In this document: piece after piece, positions 36,363 through 47,600 of the stretch
How positions within the stretch are numbered: the first letter of the stretch is position 1
How the letters are laid out: every line of letters begins with the position of its first letter
From: Branchiostoma floridae
Taxonomy: Eukaryota; Chordata; Leptocardii; Amphioxiformes; Branchiostomatidae
Assembly (NCBI RefSeq): GCF_000003815.2
Contig: NC_049979.1
Coordinates: 4,068,248 to 4,132,247, forward strand
Direction of reading: 5' to 3'
Length of the DNA: 64,000 nucleotides
Position numbers and translations under genes: made by a program
The notes under the pieces: model-generated
What the model was told of the DNA's origin: nothing
Seen by the model: only the letters and a program-made list of their open reading frames with translations
The model's database searches: none

Positions 36363-38200
36363 CTGTACAAACCTACATGAAAAACACAACAAATCAACAC
36401 TATAACGTTATACATTACATATGTATGTTATACTCTATACATTTCCAATATCAAGACATATCTTTTGTTACAATGAATTAATGAAGACATTGTACAACTG
36501 AGCTAAGTACAGGTCACAACAAATCATATTGGTACAACTACAACAGTACAAGTATGTAGTGATATCATATAGGTTCTGCTTCTTCTCACTTTGGTAATGC
36601 TGAAAATATAGGATTGTCTGGGTTTAGCTTAGCTTTAGTCAGTTTATCAAAACGCATGAGGTATACAAATTCTTCAGTACTACTCATGAATACATGATCA
36701 TACAAAGTGAGGGAATTTACTTTCTACATAAGTACACTCTCCACCATTCCAACAAATCATTACTCCAGGTGTAAACATACCAATGGGTTAATTGTTTAAC
36801 GAAGCGGAGGTATTTTGAACATTTCAGCTACGTTGAAAAACTGGTATTGAGCGGTTGATGGCCATTTGAGTGCGCCAATAAAATGACAGACATTACGTGG
36901 GGCTGTCGGTTCTGGACAGAAGCCAGTAATGACAGGATAAGATTGTATGTAGCCCCCCACCGTGTAATAACACCTTTCTTCTGCCTTTAAGTACAGGTAT
37001 GCTCCACCTGTGCGCACCTGTGTGCCTACCTGGCACAGGTGAACCTCAGGTGAGACCGAGGGACACAAAGGACCATCTGAGGTGTGGCAGTGACCATAAC
37101 ACGACGTGATAACGCGTGAAAAACACCAGTGACTGCTGTCCTTTCATTCTCCCCACACCATACAGCCGTGAAATGTTATCCCTTTGTGCTTGGGGGGCTG
37201 GAAACAATCGTTATTGTCCCAGCGGGCGATACACATTTTGGAGTTCTGCACTTCGTCCAAACCGCCACAACATTATTTTATACATGTGTATTTATAGTCT
37301 GTGGCTAGATGGAATAATTATGATTAGCCAAATAGAACTAGGTTGCAAAGTCTATCATGTACTCTATACTCATCTGGCACATATTATACAGTCTACAGTA
37401 TAATTTTGGTAAATTTCTACAGTACCTTTTCCTGAAACCTATGGAGCCTGATACTAAAGACTGTACAGCCTAGGTCAAGGCTTACTCACACACAGGAAGT
37501 GCTCAGATTGTGAAAGATACCGGCGGGGCGATGAAACAGGGTTTCAGCCTGGTCAAGTATTATCAGAACAATGTTGGGTTGATTGAATTGCCCGTTGTGA
37601 AACAAGATAAAAATTTTCCAAACATGTCTCATAACCTCATAGTTTCCTGAATCCAACGGAAACCCGACAAACACAAAGTCTCCCTTTTCGAAGGGTTGGT
37701 GGAAAAAATAGCATCGTATTTGACAGGAAGGAATCTCGGTTGGGAGACAAACACAACATTCTTGGTGAGACAGAAAATGACTGGGACAACATTTGAACTG
37801 CGAGTTGAGCTGCGAGCAGACTGTTCCCATAACGAACTTGCGATGTAGTCAAACAAGAAATTAGAAAATAAACATTGACACGCTCGGGAACTGATTGCAG
37901 ATAAAAGTTTGTGTAATTTCGAGTCTGCGTTCTTGCGGCCCAGCCTTAGATCTGGCTTAGGACAGGCTCAAAATAGTCATTAGAATTGCCCAGATTTTCC
38001 AAAGGCCGATTTCACGTACACAAAGACACACATGTCAAACGGTAGGCTGAGGGAAAATGGAGCCCCGTGAACAAATCACCAACCGATTGGCCGGTCAGAT
38101 CGTCTGACAAAGAAATACTCACTCGGCGCGCCGGCCCGTCACCGAAGCGAACGGCCCAACTGTGTGGCTACTGTGGCCGGAGGAAGGAAGGCTGACTTAC
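36363..38200 (-). other. Intron in the DAAM 5' UTR
   Basis: Bounded by the donor at 38200 and the acceptor at 36363. I see no coding exon inside. Most of it is AT-rich unique sequence with no recognised repeat. Confidence 0.5.
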
Positions 38201-38300
38201 CGGCGGTCTAAGTCATCGTAGCGTCAAATTTCGTGCCCTCCCTCCTCAGTCAAAACAGGTAGACTGCTAAAATTGGTGCTCACAGTCGGACCGAGTCGGA
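38201..38300 (-). other. DAAM: DAAM 5' untranslated exon (3' boundary firm, TSS approximate)
   Basis: On the minus strand CCGCCG|GTAAGTCAG gives an excellent donor with the exon ending at 38201. The only visible acceptor that could follow is the one at 36362. A second donor (CGA|GTGAGT, exon end 38123) could be an alternative. The right-hand end given is nominal; transcription probably starts within the CpG-rich block at 38200-38500. Confidence 0.5.
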
Positions 38301-38600
38301 AATGACGGAATCGGGAGGTGACGTCATATTCGCTAAACTTCGGAAGTACGATCGGAGGAGCTCGTAAAGTCTCGGTAAATTTCGTAAGATCGATCGGCAG
38401 AGTTCGTGGAGTCTCGCGAAGTCTCGTCTTTTCTCGCGATAAGTACTGAGGACGGTAAGTTTCGCGCATGCGTAATGCTGCATTCCAGACAAGATGGCGG
38501 ACCACTTGAAAAATGTTTGGAGATTCGTGTAAACATTCTCGTTGTTTACGTTGATTTTGACCGACTATAAAGGATCTGTCAGTCCGGACTACTTATGAGC
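38300..38600. promoter_or_regulatory. CpG-rich bidirectional promoter between DAAM and KIF6
   Basis: About 300 bp dense in CpG between two divergent gene starts. Visible motifs: a perfect CRE palindrome TGACGTCA (38319-38326), an ETS-like CGGAAGT (from about 38341), two TCTCGCGA motifs (38412-38419, 38432-38439), an NRF1-like GCGCATGCG (38464-38472), a YY1-like AAGATGGCGG (38491-38500), and paired forkhead sites in inverted orientation, GTAAACA (38529-38535) and TGTTTAC (38543-38549). The forkhead pair is next to KIF6 and fits FOXJ1-type control of cilia genes. Motif identity is seen; function is inferred. Confidence 0.65.
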
Positions 38601-38618
38601 AATCTGCAGATTGTGTAG
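38595..38618 (+). promoter_or_regulatory. Short upstream ORF in the KIF6 5' UTR
   Basis: ATG at 38595 followed by six sense codons and TAG at 38616-38618, in frame with the KIF6 start 16 nt further on. It marks 38634 as the true start and could dampen translation if the transcript begins upstream of it. Confidence 0.45.
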
Positions 38619-38633
38619 AGGGCATCCATCAGC

Positions 38634-38693
38634 ATGGTGAAACAGACGATCAAGATCTTTTGCCGTGTGAAGCCCACAAAAGGCAAGACCGGG
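38634..38693 (+). CDS. KIF6: KIF6 coding exon 1
   Basis: Twenty codons, residues 1-20 (MVKQTIKIF...KGKTG), ending in phase 0 at a GTGAGT donor. The sequence begins the motor domain and matches the vertebrate KIF6 start closely. An upstream ATG at 38595 is in frame but closed by TAG at 38616-38618. Confidence 0.93.
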
Positions 38694-41600
38694 GTGAGTA
38701 ACTATGAGAAACGGATGTGACAACTAAGTAACTACAACTTGTAGTACAAGTACAGTGTCTTTGGAATCCATCACACCCGTTCATTCTTAAACATTGGTGT
38801 GCGTTACAGAGGATGGTGTAAGCATACAGGGTATATCAATAAAAAGTATTTGACCTTAACTGTATATACTTACTAATAAGTTACTATAGAGCGATGTTGT
38901 CAGAAGTTGTACTTTCCACAAATCTTTGTAAGTTGCACACAACATCTGTAATTAATCCTCAGTCAAAGAAACTTCCTAACGAGATCGAACAGTTGAAAAG
39001 TCAATGTGACATTAAGATCATCCATTTCAACGACGCGACAGGTGTTTCCCTTAGCAACAAAGGCCAAAGTATGCCTCCCTAAAGCACATTGTTTGGACTC
39101 CTCCTCCTGCCTAATATCCATAGGGAGGAATTCTCTTTGTGTTGGAACCATCGCCCTCTTTAAACTTTAATGGAATACTATAAAAGGATTGCCTACATAC
39201 AAACACAACAGAAGAGCCGTCCTGTGACAATGGTTGACACCAGCGAGATCAAGATGTATGTAGCTTGACCTGCATCTTGAAACAGGCATTACTCTAAGTC
39301 TAAATAAATGCTTCTGTTCTGGCTCCGCCTATACTTACTCAAGGCTAATCAAACATCTGCAGATGTCTAAGACCAACAAAAGACTATTGCTACTTTTATA
39401 TATATATACCCTCCTAGTTAAGAGTAAACAAAAAGAACACCCTCTCACTCCGATCAAGCTCACTCAAAACTTCTCCAAGTTTGTGCCAATTTAACTGTTC
39501 TTGTCTTCCAGCGATGATCAAAATAATGAAGACTCTTTCAAAGGGTTAAGAGCAGATAGAAAGCAGATGCTTATCATATGAATAACTTTTTATATAATTT
39601 GAAAGCTATTTCAGTGTTTAGAGCAGGTGTCAAAACGTACATGTTGTCCGTAAGACTGACCAGGAGTTTTCTCTGATGTTTCAGCTGTATGAAGTAGATG
39701 AAGACGATTCAGGTTTACCCAAACTGAGCTTCTTTGTGCCGAAGGACCAGTCTCAGATCGTCAACAACACCAAGGAAGAATATAACTTCAGGTGAGGTCT
39801 AGCAAAAAATTTAAACATAACTTTTGTTTCTTGGCCTGAGCTCAAGCTGAAATGCTCAGCTGCATATGTGAAGAACTTGGAACAATACAGAAATGACTTA
39901 TTGCCCTACTGTGTACATTAGAAAAGGATTTTTGAAAGTATTTTTTAAAGAGATTACATTGTAGTTTTTGCTGCAGCTGTAAGACCTTGTAAGTCTTCGG
40001 ATTTATCTGTTGTTGTTTTTTCTGTTGAAAAAATCATAAAATTGCAGTAATGATATGAATGAAAAGCCCAAAGGGTTACCCACCCTCAGCTATTAGATTC
40101 ACCTGAATACAAACTAATGACTAGGTTTCTATACAACTGTTAGTTGGTGTGTGAAAGTATGATGTAATTGATGTTCATTACTACATGTTCAGGTTCCAGC
40201 GAGTGTTTGAGCAGCAAACCAAACAAGAGGAGGTTTTTGAGCACGTTGCACAGCCTGTCATCGACAAGTAAGTCATACGCGTTTGGTATAAACAGGGCTA
40301 ACGTTCATGCATGCCCTGTAAAAACAGCCCAGGCATAAGTTTGAAATGGTGTAACATGTTTGTTTGTTTGTTTGTTTGTTTATTTTCATACACCTGGGTA
40401 GCCTATTCAGTGCTAGTACACTGTAAGTTGTAATGAACAAGTTTTTGCCAAGGAAATGCTTGAATCATGTCGAATACATTTCTGTAAAGCACAATATTAA
40501 GCTTAAAGTTAAACATATAATATTACAGGATGATGTATGTCATGTAGAATTCATCTCTGTAAAACACAATATAAAGCTAAAACATATAATATTACCTACA
40601 TGTAATAGTGAGAGGTCTGCCACCTCCTTTGCTGTGAAACTGATATGTACTGCTTCCATACAGATCATTTGATAGTCTTTTCATCTTTTATATATGCAAT
40701 AAGTTATGACATGCATTTGTGCTTTTTCTAGATGCTGCTAAAATTAGAATGACCAAAGAAAGCAAAACAACTTACCTTCCTTTTTATCCTGTTTTAGTGC
40801 TATATCCGGCTATAACGGCACCATCTTCGCATATGGACAGGTGAGGTTCTTAATCAAACTTCTTGTAAAACACTTGTAGTTGAAGAATGCCAGGATAAGG
40901 AATTGACTGTCTGATGCAGGACATGTATCAAATCTGCTTAGCAGACAAGCAGAACTGTTCTGAATAAGGAAACTTCAGCTGTGCTATGGTTAAACACCAC
41001 CCTGAGGACTCAGCGTTCATGCTCACAAGCCACTAGTCTGTGTGTGTGTGTTTTATAAGGAGGTACTGTGACTAATATTGTCACTTTCCTGCACAAAAGC
41101 CACATCAAACTGTCCGCCCTGGTCTGCAGGAGTCCCGGAAAGATCAGGGTCACCCGGGGTCAGCAGGATTTCCCTTTTCCCTGTTTACTTCCTGCCGTGG
41201 TCGTCCCTCCTGTCTGACATGTTTACACACTTTCTGTACTCGGTCAACACAGAGACAAGCAGGGTCACACAAGATCAATGGCCCCATGGCCACAGGCCAG
41301 TGAGAAGTTGGCTCGGGCCAGTGGAAATGACCATGTACTGGCCCTCTAGGGTCAGTAAATTGTTGAAAACTTTGTCCAACCCTGGACAAGAGGCTGATGA
41401 CTAGTGTGAGCCCGGTACTGGTCTGAGACAGGATAGGGTTGGGTGTGTAGTGACTAGTGGTCTCTTGTAAGAGTGAGTTTATATTACATTATAGCATATT
41501 TACCTATGATGTAATCTACGTAGTTAAGAGTGAAAATAAATGTCTCTTTTTTGTGCGGCTCAAGTGTATACGATCAAACCTGTACAAGTGGCAACCCCTG

Positions 41601-44600
41601 CAAAAATGCCTTCTGGCCATTGTGACCACTGTTTGCTGGTCCATACCATTAATTTCCCATTAACCAAAGCATAGTCTGTGTAACACAAACTCTGCTGTCT
41701 GGGGCTGTAACTGGCCCCTCCCCACTAGGAGGCCGGCGGATGTTGGGTGGGCTGCTATAAGCAAGATTTAATCAGGCTAACCGAAGCAGTGAGAATCCTG
41801 TCTACAGTGGCCATTTTCTCCAAGCCTCTTGAGTAGTCATTATACACACATGTTTGACAGTTTCATAGCCATATTTAATTGCGCTTCTATACAGCCACCC
41901 TACATTGGCTGTGGGGAGGGGCCAGCCAGTTCCAGCCCTGGACAGGGGAGGTTGCATTGCAAAGACTAACAGTTTTCGTTGTACATAAAATCTCACAGAC
42001 CTGTTAAGACTGTACAGGTTACAGTAACTTAAGATATGATGTTTCATTGTCAAGTCTGAACCTTTTACTACAGCAGTAAGACATGATGTTTCTCCCATCT
42101 CCTACAGACCGGCAGTGGAAAAACCTTCACCATCACGGGAGGCGCGGAGAGATATGCAGACAGAGGAATCATTCCGCGGACACTCTCGTATCTGTTCGAG
42201 TACTATGAAAAGGTAGTATACTTTTACTGTTCATGTAGTAAAGTAATCATATACAAAAGCTCTATGCAGTCAACTGGCATTTTGGATGAGCACAATCTTC
42301 AATGATTCATTTTGAATTAGTACAAACATACACATTGTGCTTAAAAATCCCTTAATGGCCAATGAGGCTTTGGGGCTGGTGAGATGAGCAGAAAGATGTG
42401 TGGAATGCTTGTGAGTGATGACATCGTGAATTAGCATGAAAATGCTGTCAAGTTTTATTTTAATTATGATGATGGATGCTGAACTTGATAGTGTACGATT
42501 ATTCTACAAGTACATGTGCATGTGTAATGAAACTGTGTGTGTTGCAGATAGATTCTGTCTTGTGCATGTGGACAGGTTAAAAAGTAGCTTTGCGGGAAGC
42601 TAACACTGGACGAGGTAGATCTGATTTACATGTTTGCCTGCAGCACCCAAAGTTTCCCTACATGCCCAATGTGGGCTGGTCTGTAGAGGTAGTATTGAGC
42701 AGGACTGTGTAGGTTGAGAGTTACCTTGTCCCTGCAGCACCCAGAGTTCACGTACACGACCCACCTGTCGTATCTGGGTTGGTGAGACTGAGTAGGGTAG
42801 GGGGAGAGATTGATTAGAACTGTGTGGGTTGAGAGTTACTCAATCCTTATCCCTGCAGCACCCAGAGATCACCTACACGACCCATGTGTGGTATCTGGGT
42901 CAGTAGGCAGGGATTGTGTAGGATTGATAAGAGTTGAAAGTTACCCTGTCCTTGTCCCTGCAGCACCCAGAGTTCACCTACATGACCCACGTGTCGTATC
43001 TGGGTTGGTGAGTAGGGTAGGGGGAGAGATTGATTAGAACTGTGTGGGTTGAGAGTTACTCAATCCTTATCCCTGCAGCACCCAGAGTTCACCTACACGA
43101 CCCACGTGTCGTATCTGGGTTGGTGAGTAGAGTAGGGGGAAGATTGATAAGAACTGTGTGGGTTGAGAGTTACCCTGGATCTTTCCCTGCAGCACCCAGA
43201 GTTCACCTACACGACCCACGTGTGGTATCTGGGTCAGTAGGCAGGGATTGTGTAGGATTGATAAGAGTTGAGAGTTACCCTTTTCTTTTCCCTGCAGCAC
43301 CCAGAGTTCACCTACACGACCCACGTGTCGTACCTGGAGATCTACAATGAGAACGGCTACGACCTGCTGGACCCCAAACACGAGGCTGCTAAGCTGGAGG
43401 ACCTGCCGTGAGTCTTGCTTTTAGGCTTAGGTTACAAACAGGGGCCCGGCTGTGCAGCTTTTGGAAGCGAAAAAAATGATAGAAAAGACAAAAATTCACA
43501 AAATGTCAAAATAAGACTCAAGGGCATGATTTGTGTATATTTCTAGGTACTACACATTTAATTTTTCGTTTCTTAAATTATCCTGTTCGGGCCCCGGTTT
43601 GGAAATGTAACATAGGCTTACATCAGGCACACTGAACACTGAAATTATAAAACAAACGATTCTCTATGTGTCCTAGAGTCATGAAGTAGAAATGTTTTAA
43701 AAAGACTAAAAGAACATTTTGAGACTTGCAGAGGTTTTTTTTTTCAGTTTTCACCATGAAATATGCTTTTTATTATGTATTAGAGCTGTACAGCACAAAG
43801 GTGTAAACAGCGAAATTAAAACATTACATAAACTTTGTTTCTCCTCAATCAGCATAGTAAGATAACCGCAAAAGTAAGAATTTACAGTTGAATCATTTGA
43901 TTTAAAGAATTCCAAATTCCTGTTAAAGACAGAAAGACATGTTTCAAATGCTTCCATTTACACTTCACCTAATTTTCATTGATCATTTCATGAATGGTTT
44001 CACCAGGTTGGTACGTCACTGAATAAAAAGACTCTTTTTTTCACAACCCTTGTTTATTTCCACCAATGTTTCGATGACCGTCACCTTCCTTAGGGCAGTT
44101 CTGACTGGTTCACATATGTATGACTGCTTCTGTAAGTAGTAACACCTACATTTTGTATAGCTGTAGTACAATGTAAACTAGTCAGAATTGTCCTGAGGAA
44201 GGTGACAGGCAGTCACCAAAACGTTGGTAGAAATGAAACAAGAGCTTTGAAAAAAGAGTCTTCTTATTCAATGATGATTGCAAGAAAAGACACCAAAAAA
44301 GGAACGTCCTGTCCTTCCACAAGAAGGTATCCCTGATGGAAGACACAGATCAGAACATCCACCTGAAAAACCTGTCTGTTCACCAGGGTCAGGGGCAGGT
44401 TAGGGTCAAGGTTAGGGTTAGGGTCAGAGTCAGGGTCAGGATATTGAACTCTTGCCCCCCTCCCCCACTACAGGAAGGTATCCCTGATGGAAGACACTGA
44501 CCAGAACATCCACCTGAAGAACCTGTCTGTTCACCAGGCCATGAACGAGGAGGAGGCGCTCAACCTGCTCTTCCTGGGAGACACCAACAGGATGATCGCT

Positions 44601-47600
44601 GAGGTCAGCAAAATACAACATACAAACTTACTGGCACATTTGACCAATTGCTGATGTTACGCATGATTTTACGTTTGGAAGTGATTGGTCATTATTGATC
44701 CTGAAGGTCATTGAAAATTTGACCCATATGCCCCTTAGTTTTGGAAGAAAGTTCTTTTCCGTCCAACTCATTGTTTTGGAGTCCATGTTGTTAATTTTTG
44801 CCGTTGAAGCTTTTATATTCATCAGCTAAATCAGTTAATATAGTGTCAGGCATCTTTTCATATAATTTTTAGAAGCACATAACCATAGCTTCTCTATAAA
44901 CTAGAGTGGATGCATATTAGTGACTGTGCATTTTGTCTGTACATTAGCACAAGACAGTGATGCGTTGTTTTTGGTCTTTTCTGTGTGTGATTCTAAATAA
45001 AGGCAATGCAGCATTGCTATACAGTCTCAGTGCTGCTATCTTTGTCGAAGGACTAGAAAGCAGCATGGGTACTGGGGTGAAGTCTGCCATCTCTGATTGC
45101 CTTATATTTTCCCCCCAGACTCCGATGAACCAAGCGTCGACGCGGTCCCACTGTATCTTCACTATCCACCTGACGGCGCGGGAGCCCGGCTCCGCAACCA
45201 TCCGCCGATCCAAACTGCACCTGGTGGACTTGGCAGGGTACGGACTGTTTGTTTGTTTGTTTGTTGATTGTTTATTAACACTTATACAGCAAGTTGTTAC
45301 TTATACATTATAGAGTGAGATCGCGTGACGCAGTGGCAGCATGTTTAGCTTTGGACCGAGACATCTTGAGTTTGAATTCTGCCATGTCACCCATCTTGTG
45401 CCCTTCGGAAAACCACTTTACACAGCTTTCCTTACTTCGTTTGTTTGTTTCTTTGTTGATTATTTACTTGCATTTATGCAGCAAGTTCATCTTGCTGGGT
45501 TTGCCCCTGCAGACAGTTTATTTGGTCACCAATGCTCAGCTGTTCATTCTTCTTCACAACAGCACATGGGGAAAAATAGATTTGGAAACATCCAGTACCT
45601 TTCATGAAAATTGTTCTTGCTTACATACTAGCATATCTTGCTGGGTTTGCCTCAGGAACAAACAGTTAATTTGAATATCGCAGAAGCACAAAGCAGTGGC
45701 TGGATACATCACATCAACTTACTTTTCATAAAGCCCCATTAGTTGTTGAAAGCTGTGCTCAGCTGCTCGCTCCTCTCTGCATAAGGCCATGTTGATTTGA
45801 TTATATGGATGACATCCTCCGGGAACTCCAAAACTGATGCGAGCGAGCGAATAAAAAAAAAGTTTGGCCAAAAAAAAAAGTTGCCTTCAGTATGAAATCA
45901 AAGTGGCCAGGAAGGTTGAACATAGGACTAAACACACATAGTATGGTATACCAACAGTTAGGTGTAGGGACCAGTACATCATACGGGTGCAAAACATTTT
46001 TTTCTTCTTGGACCAATCCGAAAAAAACAGACCTGAAAAAAAACCCAGAGGAACAGGTTTTGCCTATTACAAAATGGACACACTATGTCGGCAGCCATTT
46101 GGGGTCTAACCGGGGGGCCAAGAAGACAACAAGAGCGAAGTCAAGTAGAGTTTATAGTCAATTGCACCAAGTTTCTACAGTCAAAGGTACAGAGACAGTT
46201 AGCCTTTATTACATGGAGATGGGATTTTGAAATGCATTGGGAGTCCAATAATCTACCAAACAGATTCCTTTGTAGCAAAATTGACCAATTACCATTGTTT
46301 TGAGTATTGCCAGTTCTCAAGTTTCCACAATCAGGTCCAGGTTCATGTCCGGACCTTGAAATGATCCTCTGGACCTGAATTTTCTGTACTGGTACCTCCC
46401 CCTACCATCAATAGATTTTTTTTCTTTCTGTCCTTTCACATCTTATTCTTTGACTTTAGATTCATTTTGGCATTCTATGGCATTTAGTTATCTGTTTTCT
46501 GATACTTTTTTTTCAATCTACGGAATATTTGTGCTCATTTTACAGCTGCTTTGCACAATTTATTGTGTGGTCGAAAACTTTCTTTTTTTTTGGAAATGGC
46601 AGAAAATTGGTGCGAGCGCGGATGTCATCCATATAATCAAATCAACGTGGCCTAAACTCGGAAAGTTTGTTATTACTGATTGCTGCGTTTACCAGCTTGT
46701 TTAACAGCTATTCTGCATGAAACCCAGGATGAACTTAACATTGTGTCCCGTGTCTCTCCCCACCCCAGGTCTGAGAGAGTAGGTAAGACGGGCGTCGGAG
46801 GAACTCTTCTGGCAGAGGCCAAGTACATCAACCTGTCACTGCACTATCTTGAGCAGGTACGGCAACTGGTGCTATAAGAGATTGTGGGGGGGGGGGGTGG
46901 ACTAAGCTAGCTAAACATTACAACAGCTTAGAGGAACTGTAGTTGGGTCTAGAGAGAAGAACTCCCAGTTGTAATGGGATCCAAAGGATGATAGTTTATC
47001 TTTTATGGTACGTTTTGAATCTGTCACTCTGCAAACATAGGTTCAATCTTCCACTGCACTGTTATTGTTGTTTCAACTACAAACACCCCAAAATGCCTCC
47101 TTTCCCCACCTACCACAAAAGTCAGTCAAAATGAACTCAGTCTATAGTACCAGTCAGCACCTGCCATTTTGTCTTTGGACAGAATTCTGCTTCACTTAAT
47201 GGAAAAAAAATTAAAGACAATTTTCCCGTCAACCACAAACATCAGTGGGTAAAGATGTAGAAATATCCAAGCATTTGAGCAAACCATGCCAAAACACCGT
47301 CCAGGAAATTGAAGAATGACTGACATTTGCATACATCAACCCAAATTTCGGATTTTTCTGTTGATTGGAATTGGGATACCTAGATGGCTGGAGCCCCAAT
47401 CTTCAATATGCTGTATAATTTTATGCGCAGGTGATCGTGGCGTTGTCGGAGAAGTCTCGGTCCCACATACCGTACCGGAACTCCATGATGACCTCCGTGC
47501 TGCGGGACAGCCTCGGCGGGAACTGCATGACCACCATGATCGCGACCTGCTCTGTCGAGAAGAAGAACGTAGATGTGAGTAAAAACCACGGTTAACTTTT

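Noticed and set aside
36128-36481. Plus-strand frames over the DAAM first exon
   Set aside because: Antisense shadows; the minus strand has the conserved protein and correct splice sites.
43067-43381. Long frames on both strands over 42.8-43.4 kb
   Set aside because: Tandem decoy copies of exon 6 keep frames open; only 43298-43407 plus is coding.
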